DNA of 64,000 nt from Campylobacter concisus (GCF_002913745.1 NZ_PPCG01000034.1:37409-101408); one strand, 5' to 3'. Positions 19,479-28,975 are shown, numbered from the stretch's first letter. Program-made: numbers and translations. The notes: generated by a model from the letters alone, not told the origin.

Positions 19479-20302
19479 CAATTCTTTCCTAAAATTTCTA
19501 AATTCTCGCACGCCTCTTTTAAGCCATTTTTGCAGCTTTTAGTGAAAATTTCACGTGCTTTTTCTACGTCCTCTTTCACGCCTTTGCCCTCAGCTAGCAT
19601 GATAGCGTAGTTGTTGCAGCCCTTTTCATAGGCGTATATGCACGCTTGCTCGTAAAGCTTTGTCGCTTTTGTAAGGTTTTGATCAACCCCTTGCCCATAA
19701 ACATATAAAAAGCCAAGGTTGTCACACCCTATGCCAGCTTCGTTTGCGCAGGCCATCTCGTAGTATGTTTTAGCTTTTGCGTAGTCTTTCTCGGTGCCTT
19801 CGCCCTGAGCATATAAGTAGCCAAGGTTGCTACATCCCATGCCGTCCCCTGCTTTGCAAGCCTTTTCATAAAGCTCTTTTGCCTTTTTTGGATCTTTTCT
19901 CACACCAGTACCATTTGCATAGAGCAAGCCAAGCTCCGTGCAGCCCTCGTTGTCGCTACATGCTTTTTCGTAAAATTTAACTGCTTTTGCTAGGTCTTTT
20001 TCTACGCCTTTGCCTTTTTCATAGACGTAGCCAAGGTTGCTGCAAGCCATAGAGAAATTTTGATCGCAAGCCTTTTCATAGAGCATTGCCGCTTTTGCCT
20101 CGTCCTTTTTGACGTTGCCGTCACCCCTGCTGTAAAGCACAGCTAGGTTGTAGCAGCCTGATGCCTTTTTCTCTTTGTCGCAAGCATCTTTATAAATTTG
20201 TGCTAGTTTATTGTGATCATCTTTTGCGTTTAAAGCCTCTTTGATGTAGCCAGCATTTAAAACGCACAAACTAGCAACAAGTAAAACCAAACTCTTCATC
20301 AT
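19478..20302 (-). CDS. Secreted Sel1-repeat protein in the mcc operon
   Basis: A 274-residue protein with a signal peptide (residues 1-18) and about six to seven Sel1-like repeats of 36 residues. The repeat core reads CSNLGYLYAQGEGTEKDYAKAKTYYEMAC with small changes. Cysteines recur in pairs and should form disulfides in the periplasm. It follows the cytochrome c synthase gene by five bases and overlaps the next gene's ATG. Sel1 proteins act as adaptors; here it might hold MccA assembly factors together. That role is inferred from context alone. Confidence 0.85.
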   Translation of the reverse strand: MMKSLVLLVASLCVLNAGYIKEALNAKDDHNKLAQIYKDACDKEKKASGCYNLAVLYSRGDGNVKKDEAKAAMLYEKACDQNFSMACSNLGYVYEKGKGVEKDLAKAVKFYEKACSDNEGCTELGLLYANGTGVRKDPKKAKELYEKACKAGDGMGCSNLGYLYAQGEGTEKDYAKAKTYYEMACANEAGIGCDNLGFLYVYGQGVDQNLTKATKLYEQACIYAYEKGCNNYAIMLAEGKGVKEDVEKAREIFTKSCKNGLKEACENLEILGKN

Positions 20303-20307
20303 ATCTC

Positions 20308-22929
20308 CTAAACTACTTTTATATCTCTACCGCGGTAGGCTAGGGCGATTAGCAAGGCAAGAGCCGCTAAGATCAAATATATTAGCCCTGAAACGCCAAA
20401 ACTTTCGCCATTTGCGTATGAGTGAAGTCCGCTAAGGTAGAAATTTACTCCAAAATATGTAAAAAGCACCGAAGCAAATGATAGCACGCTAGCCGTTAAA
20501 AAGGCAAAAACGCCCCTTAGCTTTGGTATAAACCTTAAATGAAGCACTATGGCATAGACGATGATCGTGATGTATGACCAGCTCTCTTTGCTGTCCCAGC
20601 CCCAGTATCTACCCCAGCTCTCATTCGCCCAGACGCCGCCTAAGAAATTTCCGATAGTTAGCAAGCTAAGTCCTATGATGAGGCTTAGCTCGTCAGTAGC
20701 GGCTAGGTATCTTATCTGTTCGCTAAGCTTTTGCTCGTTTTTGTCATTTTTTAGAGCCATCAAGATAAGTCCCACAAGACCTAGCACAAAGCCAAAGCCC
20801 AAAAAGCCGTAGCTTGCTGTGATGACGCTTACATGCACGCTAAGCCAAAATGACTTTAAAACTGGGACTAAATTTGTTATCTGTGGGTTTATAAAATTTA
20901 GATGAGCTACCAGCAAGCTAACACTTGCAAAGAGCGAAGCAGCGCCAAGAGCGAAGCTTTGATGCTTGAAAAATAGCACTCCAGCTAGCACGCTTATAAG
21001 CGAGATATAAACTAAACTCTCATAAGCATCGCTCCAAGGTGCGTGGCCTGAGATATAAGCGCGTAGGGCTAAATTTAGAGCATGCACTATAAATGCAGTA
21101 AAAAATGCAAGGCTAAGCGCTCTTTCAAATCTAAATTTCCTTCCAAAAAATAGCCTATAAAAGCCAAGGGCGAGCGAGGCAAGAGCTAGGATCATATAAA
21201 AATAGATAAGAAATTTAAATATCTCCATTTGATTGTAGAGCAATTCAAGGCTGACTTTTGCCTCGCTTGGCGCAAGAGAGCCTAGAGTGCTTCTTTGATA
21301 GTTTGAAATTTGCTCCAAGCTCTTGTCAGCCCCTGCGCACTCGCCACTTTTTACGCAAAGGCTTAAATTTTCTATGTAAGCGCCTAAAACGCTTTTAAAC
21401 TCATTTGAAATTTCATCTTTGCTAAAGGCTTCATTTACGCCTAGCCACGTGATCGCGTCATTATTTTTAGCGGGGATAAATTTTAAAATTTCGCCCTTTA
21501 GCGCAAGGTATAAGATGTTTAGCCTCTCGTCAAATTTAATGACATCACTATCAAATTTATCTCTTTTTGAGGTGGATTTTTCATTTGCAGCCTCTACAAA
21601 TTTAGCCAGCTTATACTCGCCATTTTCGTTAAAGACGTCATTAAAGCTAGCAAATTTCTCACTAACGCCAAGAAGCTCACCCACGCGCTCACTCGTGATC
21701 TTTACTATCTTTTTATCCATCCACTCTTGTGGCGAGATGGCAAAAGAGAGCATAAGCTCATCGCTGCTAAGCCCAAAGAGCGTGGTTTTGGTTGAAATTT
21801 TGCTTATTACTGCCCTTGTGTAAGAGCCAGCTGGTGCGATCCTGCTATCAGTTTGAACCAAAATTTTGGCAAATTTATCTGCGTGAGCTTTAAAATTTGT
21901 AGCTTCGTCGCTTGCAAAATTTGGCGTAGCGTTTAGCAAAAGCAGGGCCAAAAGTGCAAACTGCGTGCCTTTTATGAAGTTACAAAGTCTAAAAAATCGG
22001 CTCTTTTTGCTAAATAAATTTCCCACAAAGCCAAGGCAAAGCAGAAAATATCCGATGTAAGTTGGCACTTTGCCAGGATCAAAGCTGATCTCAAAGGCGC
22101 TTCCAAGCTCGTCAGCGTCGTATGATGACTGAAAAATTTTATAGCCCATGATGCTAAGTGGGTGATTTAGCGAAATTTCATGCTCGCTTTTTGCGATGCT
22201 TACTTTGCTCGTGTAAGACGATGGGCTATTTAGCCCTGCGTAGCGCTCTAGGATAAATTTATCAAGCCTTAGTGAAAATGGTAAATTTATAGCCCTTGAG
22301 CTAAAGTAAAATTTCGCCTCTTGCCCATCAAAGCTCAAAATGCTTGGCTCAAGATCATATCCAGCGCCACCTTTTAGCTTGGCGGTTTTGCTCTTTTCAT
22401 TAGCAAAGCCAGCCTCTATGCTAAGCGTGGCTGGAGCGTTTTTCTCATCTTTTTTGTAGCCAACTATCTTTATAATAAATTCTTTGCCGTTTATATCTTT
22501 TTTGAAGCCAAAGTCGTTTTTGCCAAGTAGACTAAGTCTTAGTGGATATTCAAAGCTTTCATTTGAAATTTGCACTCTCAAATAGGGCTTTGTGCTTTGC
22601 ATATAGTTGCCACTCTCGCCCACTCTAAGATGCATAACGCCCTCTTCGCCAAAGTATCTTGTAAGCGCAGCACCGATGAAGATCAGAATAAAAGCAAGAT
22701 GTATCAAAAATGCGCCAAATTTCTTATACATCTTGGTTTTTACGATGCTAATGGCTAGGCAAATAACGCAAGCTGCCATGACGCACTCGTACCAGAGCGC
22801 TTCATAAACAAGCACTCTAGCCGTCTGTGTGTCATAAAAATTTTCCAAAAAGGTCGCCGCCCCTGCACCAAAAGCAAGGATAAATAATAATATTAAAGAC
22901 AAGCGATAAATGTTTAAAATTTTCATCAC
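20308..22929 (-). CDS. ccsA1: Fused CcsB-CcsA cytochrome c synthase, CcsA1 type
   Basis: An 873-residue System II heme lyase that exports heme and attaches it to apocytochrome cysteines. The N-terminal half has the ResB/CcsB fold with several helices and a large periplasmic domain. The C-terminal half carries the tryptophan-rich heme motif of CcsA (ESWGRYWGWDSKESWSYIT) flanked by conserved histidines. Campylobacters usually have a general CcsBA elsewhere. This copy sits directly after mccABCD, and in W. succinogenes the matching CcsA1 is dedicated to the CX15CH heme site of MccA (established there). The same special duty is inferred here because MccA also has that motif. Confidence 0.93.
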   Translation of the reverse strand: MMKILNIYRLSLILLFILAFGAGAATFLENFYDTQTARVLVYEALWYECVMAACVICLAISIVKTKMYKKFGAFLIHLAFILIFIGAALTRYFGEEGVMHLRVGESGNYMQSTKPYLRVQISNESFEYPLRLSLLGKNDFGFKKDINGKEFIIKIVGYKKDEKNAPATLSIEAGFANEKSKTAKLKGGAGYDLEPSILSFDGQEAKFYFSSRAINLPFSLRLDKFILERYAGLNSPSSYTSKVSIAKSEHEISLNHPLSIMGYKIFQSSYDADELGSAFEISFDPGKVPTYIGYFLLCLGFVGNLFSKKSRFFRLCNFIKGTQFALLALLLLNATPNFASDEATNFKAHADKFAKILVQTDSRIAPAGSYTRAVISKISTKTTLFGLSSDELMLSFAISPQEWMDKKIVKITSERVGELLGVSEKFASFNDVFNENGEYKLAKFVEAANEKSTSKRDKFDSDVIKFDERLNILYLALKGEILKFIPAKNNDAITWLGVNEAFSKDEISNEFKSVLGAYIENLSLCVKSGECAGADKSLEQISNYQRSTLGSLAPSEAKVSLELLYNQMEIFKFLIYFYMILALASLALGFYRLFFGRKFRFERALSLAFFTAFIVHALNLALRAYISGHAPWSDAYESLVYISLISVLAGVLFFKHQSFALGAASLFASVSLLVAHLNFINPQITNLVPVLKSFWLSVHVSVITASYGFLGFGFVLGLVGLILMALKNDKNEQKLSEQIRYLAATDELSLIIGLSLLTIGNFLGGVWANESWGRYWGWDSKESWSYITIIVYAIVLHLRFIPKLRGVFAFLTASVLSFASVLFTYFGVNFYLSGLHSYANGESFGVSGLIYLILAALALLIALAYRGRDIKVV

Positions 22930-22942
22930 CTGCCCTTAAGCC

Positions 22943-23872
22943 TTAAATGCTATAAGTCTGTCCTGCATAAAGTATAAAAACCCTAAGCAATAAAACGCCA
23001 ACGACTGCTGCAAATGAGCCAAGGTAGAAGCTAAATTTCATCTTGCCAAGTGCAAAATTTAAAACAAGAGGCAAGACAAAGCCAACTAAAACAACCCCAA
23101 GCCAAAAGAATTTAGCCCAAACGCCACTATAAAATGCAACTGCTGCCTCTTGCTGATAGCTTGAGCCAAGCAAAAGTGAGACAAAAAGCATTAAAATGAG
23201 TAAAATTTCAGCGCATAAGACGTAAAACTCCACGCCATGAAGCGAGCTAAGGTCGCTTGAGTGCGGATCTTCTTTGAAAAATAGTGCTGCTATCAAGCTG
23301 CTACCACTTATGCCAGCACTAAGCCCTGAAGCTATGAAAAGCGCTGGTAAAACGGCGGTGTTTAAAAGTGGAAATCTAATGAGCACCGAGATCAAAAAGC
23401 CTGTATATGCGCAAATGATAACCGCAAAAATCAGGCAAAGCGCGCTTAAGAGCGGATAAAGTGGCGATAAAATTTTCATCACGCCATCAAAAAAGCCACA
23501 AAATGACTTTAACTCTGCATTAAAAGCGTATAGACACATCAAAAAGCTAAGTGGTATAAACACGCAAAGTCCTGCTACACCGATAGACATAACCGATGTG
23601 AAGTTGTAATTAATCAAAATTTTCCAAAACAAAAGTGGCTTTTCAAGGTCAGCTATCAAGCAAACCATACCAAGCATGATGCTAACGAATGCCAAAAGTG
23701 AAGCAGCCTTAAAAAATGGGCTAAAGCCATCTTGCCTTTTGTAGCGCTTTAGAACTATGGCAGCTATTAGCGCTCCGCCGCTCATACCAGCTAGCAAAAG
23801 ATAAACAGCGATCGGCCAGCCCCACTCAACTGCGTGCGAAAATGTCGCAGTGAAATTTAATGCACCATCCAT
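22943..23872 (-). CDS. mccD: NrfD-like quinol dehydrogenase membrane subunit MccD
   Basis: A 309-residue protein with eight or more membrane helices of the NrfD/PsrC family. It should oxidise menaquinol and pass electrons to the Fe-S protein encoded just upstream. It begins one base after mccC and precedes the cytochrome c synthase gene. The MccC-MccD pair parallels NrfC-NrfD of nitrite reductase. Start ATG at 23872 (MDGALNFTATF) gives the usual short periplasmic N-terminus. Confidence 0.92.
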   Translation of the reverse strand: MDGALNFTATFSHAVEWGWPIAVYLLLAGMSGGALIAAIVLKRYKRQDGFSPFFKAASLLAFVSIMLGMVCLIADLEKPLLFWKILINYNFTSVMSIGVAGLCVFIPLSFLMCLYAFNAELKSFCGFFDGVMKILSPLYPLLSALCLIFAVIICAYTGFLISVLIRFPLLNTAVLPALFIASGLSAGISGSSLIAALFFKEDPHSSDLSSLHGVEFYVLCAEILLILMLFVSLLLGSSYQQEAAVAFYSGVWAKFFWLGVVLVGFVLPLVLNFALGKMKFSFYLGSFAAVVGVLLLRVFILYAGQTYSI

Positions 23873-23873
23873 C

Positions 23874-24557
23874 TTACACCCCCGCTTTTACTTTAGGAAT
23901 ATATCTAAGGCTTGGTTTTGTGCCAAGTTCTGCTCTTAGCCTTATGCTATCTTTGACAGCTAAAAGCTGACTAATGTGCGAGCTCTCATCGTTTAAATCG
24001 CCAAAGACCAAAGCCTCATATCTGCACGCCTCAACGCAGGCTGGATCTTTTTTATCCTTTAAATTTGTATCTATGCAGAAGTTACAGCTTTGGGCTGAGT
24101 GATTGACTTTGTCGATATATCTCACGTCGTAAGGACAGGCTACGATGCAGTATTTACAGGCGATGCAGTCATCTATGTTTGTAGTTTGGATGCCAGTTTT
24201 TATGTCCTTGTGACAGGCTTTTGTTGGACAAACAGCCACGCATGGTGCATCCTCGCACTGCTGACAAGATACTCTTACATATCTTTTATCAAGCAAATTT
24301 TTTGGATCAGTCTTATCCTCTACAAAAAGTCTCATCTGCCCTTTTGGGACTAAATTTACCTTTCTACATGCCACTTCGCAGTCCGTGCAGCCGACGCATT
24401 TGTTTTGGTCAAATATCATGCCAAAATGTGGTTTTTTCGCACTCTCTTCACTCTTAAAAGCAAAACCACTACTTGCCACGCTAGCACCAGCAGCCACAAC
24501 TGCTATGCGTTTAAAGAAGGCTCTTCTGCTATTTTGATTTTGCATTTTTAACTCCAT
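23874..24557 (-). CDS. mccC: Four-cluster Fe-S protein MccC (NrfC-like)
   Basis: Periplasmic electron carrier between MccD and MccA. A twin-arginine signal (NSRRAFFKRIAVVAAGASV) is followed by sixteen cysteines in four ferredoxin-type groups: CVGCTDCEVAC, CQQCEDAPCVAVC, CIACKYCIVAC and CNFC...CVEAC. The 227-residue length fits NrfC/PsrB. Two ATG starts are possible: 24557 and 24545, the latter with GGAG six bases upstream. Both keep the Tat signal. It is seven bases downstream of mccB and directly upstream of mccD. Confidence 0.94.
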   Translation of the reverse strand: MELKMQNQNSRRAFFKRIAVVAAGASVASSGFAFKSEESAKKPHFGMIFDQNKCVGCTDCEVACRKVNLVPKGQMRLFVEDKTDPKNLLDKRYVRVSCQQCEDAPCVAVCPTKACHKDIKTGIQTTNIDDCIACKYCIVACPYDVRYIDKVNHSAQSCNFCIDTNLKDKKDPACVEACRYEALVFGDLNDESSHISQLLAVKDSIRLRAELGTKPSLRYIPKVKAGV

Positions 24558-24564
24558 TTATGCC

Positions 24565-25323
24565 TTAATGAGGCTTTTTAATGACCTCATTTTGCTCTTT
24601 TTCATGAATTTTTCTTGCTGCCTCAGCTAGTTCACTAGGCTTTAAGACCTTAATAAGCTCTATCTCAAAAACGATAGTCTCGCCTCCAGGTATCCCCTCC
24701 ATGCCGCTATCGCCGTATGCAAGCTCAGGCGGGATGACAAATTTAAACTTCTCACCCTCTTTCATAAGCATAAGTCCCTCTTCAAGCCCAGGGATCAAAT
24801 TTAGCATCGAAAGATGAGCTGGAGCCTCTTTTGTCTTGTCAAAGACTTTGCCATCGACAAAACTTGCTTTATAATTTACTATGATGATGCTCTCAGGCTT
24901 TGGTGTAGCCCCTTTTGAGCCACCTTTTATGATCTCATATTGTAAATTTGATTTTGTTGTTTTTACATTTTTATTTTTTGCATTTTTTTCCATATAGGCT
25001 TTGCCTTGGGCTAAATTCTCTTTTAGCTTGGCAGCCTCTTTTTCTTTTACTATCTTATCTAAGCTTTCAGCCCTTTTGTTTAGTAGCTTTGCTATCTCAT
25101 CATCACTTAGTTTTAGCTCGCTCTTTAGCGCATCGCTAAAGCCTCTTATGACTGCATCAGCGTCATAGCCAACACCTAGTTGCTTTTGATCTAGCAGTCC
25201 TTTTAAAACATATCCACCGCTTGTTGCACCTATGGCATAAGAGTCGTTTGTATCGACATTTGCTAAGAGACTAGCCACGCTTAGGCTAAGAAGTAGCGAA
25301 CATTTTAAAAACGCATTTTTCAT
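24565..25323 (-). CDS. mccB: FKBP-type peptidyl-prolyl isomerase MccB
   Basis: A 252-residue exported proline isomerase. The signal peptide is residues 1-21, followed by an N-terminal FKBP_N-like helical domain (KSELKLSDDEIAKLLNKR) and the FKBP domain with VFDKTKEAPAH, LIPGLEEGL and the PPELAYG motif. It should help fold MccA in the periplasm. The gene lies right after mccA, separated by a hairpin, matching mccB of the W. succinogenes sulfite reductase cluster. Confidence 0.93.
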   Translation of the reverse strand: MKNAFLKCSLLLSLSVASLLANVDTNDSYAIGATSGGYVLKGLLDQKQLGVGYDADAVIRGFSDALKSELKLSDDEIAKLLNKRAESLDKIVKEKEAAKLKENLAQGKAYMEKNAKNKNVKTTKSNLQYEIIKGGSKGATPKPESIIIVNYKASFVDGKVFDKTKEAPAHLSMLNLIPGLEEGLMLMKEGEKFKFVIPPELAYGDSGMEGIPGGETIVFEIELIKVLKPSELAEAARKIHEKEQNEVIKKPH

Positions 25324-25342
25324 TTCAAACCCTTAAGATTAA

Positions 25343-25362
25343 AGGGGCTAAAACTAGCCCCT
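25343..25362 (-). terminator. Intercistronic hairpin between mccA and mccB
   Basis: AGGGGCTA and TAGCCCCT pair perfectly around a 4-base loop. The run of T after it is short (TTTAATCTT), so it probably ends only part of the transcripts or protects the mccA 3' end. Either way MccA would be made in excess over the downstream assembly proteins. Confidence 0.7.
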
Positions 25363-25367
25363 AAATG

Positions 25368-27434
25368 CTATAAATTTTTGTTTAGAATTCTCTGAGCTTC
25401 TTTTATATACTCTTTAGATGCATCTAGTCTTTGTTTAGTAAATTTAAATCCGTGCATACCCCACGAACCATCTTTTTCGACCATATCGATGATCTCTTGA
25501 GCGTTTTGGACAAGCTCATAAACTCTTGCTTTATCACTTGGATCTAGCTTTTTAGTCTCTAGTAGTGAGTAAATTCCCTCGATACCTATTTTGACCTCTG
25601 AGAATTCATTTTTAACTGGAGTTTGCCATCCCATAACCTCATCATAAACTTGTTTTTGGTTTTTGAAGTGAAGTGTTGGTTTTAGCTCAGATAGTACTGG
25701 GCTATGGCAGCCTTTGTTATCTTTCATATCTTTATCAGCCCAAGATGTTCTAGCGCATGCCCACATCAAATCAACATAGTTGTGGCCATTTTTATCTCTC
25801 TCAAAGTGCCAATCTTTAGCATCTCTTGGACCTTTAGCAGCGTCGCCTGGGACAAGAGATTTCTCTTTTGGATCGACCATGATCTTCCAGATGTGAGAGC
25901 GTCTTTGAGTATCAAAGCCAGCGTTGTCTTGGAACTGAACAGCGTAGAAATTCTCGCAGCTCATCATAAATGGCATGTGGCAAGATGCACAAGTGTTGTT
26001 TTTGTGAGTATCTGCCTTTGATGCGATATATGCTTGAGTCTCGTGACAATCTTTACAATCTTTTTTGAGTTTTGGTTTAGTGTAGAACGCACTTAGATAG
26101 CCTTGATCTGGGTTGTAGTTCATGCCAGTTACGCTCTTATCGCCTACGACGTTACCTGTGTTGTCGTGTGGATCGTGGCAAGTGACGCATCTCATACCTT
26201 TATCGTAGTGAGCGGTAAAGTATGATTGTGAGCCCTCAGAACCGCATCCTGGTCCCATTGATTTAAATTTAGAGCTTAGTGAGAGATCAAGCTTGCCGTT
26301 ATTAAGTGGGTTAGCTCGCATTAGATCTGGACTAAAGTTAAATCTTTGGTGACAGCGTTCGCAGTTTGATGTTCTAAAATTTGTAGCTCCATCAAGGTGA
26401 CCGCCAGCTCCGTGGCACTCCTCACAGCTTACGCCTTTTGAGATAGTGTGTTTTTGAAGCTCTTTTGCATTACCAAGTGCTGCGTAAAATTCTGCTTTTG
26501 ACTTAAAGTCAAATTTAACTGGGTGGCAAACCTCACAATATGATGAGTTTGCTTGGAAAAACATCGATTTTTTATGTTTTGCGGCGTATGAGGCTAGACC
26601 TCTGACATATCCGCCATTATCGCCATACTCTTCAAGCGTGCCAGGAAATTCTGGGACAAGCTCTTTTATCTTTTTAACAGTTGCGTCGTCTAAATTTAAC
26701 GCCCATGTTCTTTGCCATTGGTTACCGCCAGCCACGATCTGACCTGTGCCATCTCTTAGCAAACCACCCTCAACGTAGTAAGTACCACGAAGTAGCCATG
26801 CATCGACGTATCCCATCTTAGTTCTTAAGTGACCAACGGTTGCGTAGATAACATCTGGAGTGATACCTTTTGGAAGGATAGAAGCGGTATCTTTGTCAAA
26901 TACTGGCTCAGTTAGGTTGTTATTGACCTCTGGGTGCTCGCCAGGGAAGCGCATAGTAGTTGCGTGGCGAGATCTGCTCCAGACCTCATACTGAGCTGGG
27001 TGACACTCACCGCACTTTTCTGGTCCTACAAATTTATTAGGAAATTGAAGTGATGAGGTGGCTGGAATTCTATACATCATAGAGCTATAGCCCTTACCAC
27101 CATCTCTTTTACTAAGCTTTGACATATCAAAGCCATGTCCCTCGGCAAGCCACTCTAAGCCACGGTCATGAACGACCATTTTGCCGACGGTTTTGCCACC
27201 ATACTTTGTAAAAATAGGGTGGTTTTTAAATAGCCAGTTATACATCTCTTGCTCTTCTACGACGTAGTCTTGCAAGGAGACAACACCTCTACTTTGCAGT
27301 GTGCCTTTAGGATTTGCGATAACATCACGTGCTTTATCGGACATCTGCATATTATGCTCTTCGCAACAGGCTTGTGAAGCAAAGATACTAACACCCATGA
27401 GTAAGCCTGCTAAGGCTTTGTGTAAGTTTCTCAC
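25368..27434 (-). CDS. mccA: Octaheme copper sulfite reductase MccA
   Basis: Periplasmic terminal reductase that converts sulfite to sulfide with six electrons. The 688-residue product has a signal peptide (residues 1-23) and seven CXXCH motifs starting at Cys141, 300, 337, 358, 416, 460 and 482. An eighth, unusual site CX15CH lies at Cys560, Cys576 and His577; this is the hallmark of MccA/SirA. Cys397 and Cys493 match in position and 96-residue spacing the two copper ligands I recall from the W. succinogenes enzyme (Cys399 and Cys495). Translation starts at GTG 27434, preceded by AAAGGAGGA. The 95-base gap upstream may hold its own promoter. Confidence 0.97.
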   Translation of the reverse strand: MRNLHKALAGLLMGVSIFASQACCEEHNMQMSDKARDVIANPKGTLQSRGVVSLQDYVVEEQEMYNWLFKNHPIFTKYGGKTVGKMVVHDRGLEWLAEGHGFDMSKLSKRDGGKGYSSMMYRIPATSSLQFPNKFVGPEKCGECHPAQYEVWSRSRHATTMRFPGEHPEVNNNLTEPVFDKDTASILPKGITPDVIYATVGHLRTKMGYVDAWLLRGTYYVEGGLLRDGTGQIVAGGNQWQRTWALNLDDATVKKIKELVPEFPGTLEEYGDNGGYVRGLASYAAKHKKSMFFQANSSYCEVCHPVKFDFKSKAEFYAALGNAKELQKHTISKGVSCEECHGAGGHLDGATNFRTSNCERCHQRFNFSPDLMRANPLNNGKLDLSLSSKFKSMGPGCGSEGSQSYFTAHYDKGMRCVTCHDPHDNTGNVVGDKSVTGMNYNPDQGYLSAFYTKPKLKKDCKDCHETQAYIASKADTHKNNTCASCHMPFMMSCENFYAVQFQDNAGFDTQRRSHIWKIMVDPKEKSLVPGDAAKGPRDAKDWHFERDKNGHNYVDLMWACARTSWADKDMKDNKGCHSPVLSELKPTLHFKNQKQVYDEVMGWQTPVKNEFSEVKIGIEGIYSLLETKKLDPSDKARVYELVQNAQEIIDMVEKDGSWGMHGFKFTKQRLDASKEYIKEAQRILNKNL

Positions 27435-27529
27435 GTCTCCTCCTTTGAATTTTTATCCTAAAATCAAAATGATTTCATACTGATAATCTTAACACCAAAA
27501 AAGGGTAGAAAAGGGGGAAAATTAACAAA

Positions 27530-28975
27530 TTATAAATTTTCGAAACTAATTGTAAATGCAACGTGGTTTTCATCCACATTTTTAGCAAAGATTAGGGCGT
27601 TGTTTTTGCGAGCGATAAGGCGGCTCATATATAGCCCAAGCCCGCTACCGCTCTCTTTTGTGCTAAAGTGTGGCTCAAAAATAACCTTTAAAAATGAATT
27701 TTTTATCGCTCCTGCGTTATTTTGCACGCATAAATTCTTGCGATCATCTTTTAAAAAGGCGCTTATCTTTATCACTCTTGGCTTTGTGTAGCTCTGTTTA
27801 AATGCGTCTTTGGCGTTGTTTATGATGTTTATTAAAATTTGGATTATCTCATTAAAATTTGCAAATACCTCAAAATTTTCTCTCACGTCAAGCTGCACTT
27901 CGATCTGATGCTTTTTAAGCGTTGAGTTTAAAATTTTTATCGTTTGATTTATCACTTCAAGCACCTTAAATTCTTTTCTCAAGGTATTTGGACTAAAGAA
28001 ATTTTTAAAGTCATCAACAGTTTCTGACATGAAATTTATCTGCTTGCTTGTCTCTTCTATAAATTCATAAATTTTTGCCTCATCAAGCTTCTTTCGCTCC
28101 TGATAAAGCTCTAAATTTATCAAAGATGAGCTTATCTGCGCTAGTGGCTGCTTCCACTGGTGCGAGATATTGCCTATCATCTCACCCATCGAGGCTAGGC
28201 GGCTTTGATGTATCATCAGCTGCTCGGTCTGCTTTTTGCTCTCCTCGCCGCGCCTATGCATCTTATAAACAAGTATCAAAAATAATCCAAAGATGACGCT
28301 TATAGCGCACATTATGACGATGACCTCTTGCAAATGGTAGGTAAAAATAGCGCGAATTGGTATCTTAAACGAGATCATCGCGACCGTTTCGTTCACGTCT
28401 GGGATCTCTATGCCCTCCATGCCGTATTTTTCTAGCATTTGTTGTGGGGCATTTGCGCTGCTATGACAGGCTAGACAGCTTGGACTTTGGTTTTTTATAG
28501 GCAGACCCACAAAGAGCTGTGAGCCATTTTCATCTTTTATTATCTTTACAAATTCTTGAAATTTATTCTCTTTAAAGCCATGCAAGACGCCAGCTTCAAA
28601 TTCATTTGGCTCGTGGGCTTTGTTTAGCGGAGCGATGGCAACTAGCTTGTAGTCAAATTCAAGGTTGTATTTTTTCTTTTGGATGTTGTAAATTTCACGG
28701 CTTATATATGAAGATGATAGAAGTCTCTCGTCAAAAAAGTCCTCTTTTAAGATGCCCTGCTCTTTTAACTGCTCGATTAGCGGGCGCTGAACTCCAGCGA
28801 TGTACTCTCTTACAGAATTTATGCCCTCCAAAACATAATACGCCTCTTTTTTGGCGTCTTTCATCGCAAGATCGTTGTAAAAATTTAAAACAAGTGCTGA
28901 GACTAGCAGATAGACAAAGATAAAAGCACCGACAATTAGCTGAAATTTATATCTCACAAAGGTAGCCCACGCCAT
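27530..28975 (-). CDS. mccS: Sensor histidine kinase MccS with a periplasmic CXXCH
   Basis: A 481-residue kinase. A membrane helix (residues 12-31), a periplasmic DUF3365/Tll0287-like domain and a second helix (about 215-240) precede the kinase core. The dimerisation helix holds the phospho-acceptor histidine in NISHQWKQPLAQ, and the ATPase part has NNAKDAF and the GSGLGLYMS lid. The sensor domain contains CLACH at residues 167-171, a covalent heme site, so it could sense redox state, a gas or sulfite through heme. Its ATG overlaps the end of mccR by 29 bases. It presumably controls mccA, the next gene. Confidence 0.9.
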   Translation of the reverse strand: MAWATFVRYKFQLIVGAFIFVYLLVSALVLNFYNDLAMKDAKKEAYYVLEGINSVREYIAGVQRPLIEQLKEQGILKEDFFDERLLSSSYISREIYNIQKKKYNLEFDYKLVAIAPLNKAHEPNEFEAGVLHGFKENKFQEFVKIIKDENGSQLFVGLPIKNQSPSCLACHSSANAPQQMLEKYGMEGIEIPDVNETVAMISFKIPIRAIFTYHLQEVIVIMCAISVIFGLFLILVYKMHRRGEESKKQTEQLMIHQSRLASMGEMIGNISHQWKQPLAQISSSLINLELYQERKKLDEAKIYEFIEETSKQINFMSETVDDFKNFFSPNTLRKEFKVLEVINQTIKILNSTLKKHQIEVQLDVRENFEVFANFNEIIQILINIINNAKDAFKQSYTKPRVIKISAFLKDDRKNLCVQNNAGAIKNSFLKVIFEPHFSTKESGSGLGLYMSRLIARKNNALIFAKNVDENHVAFTISFENL

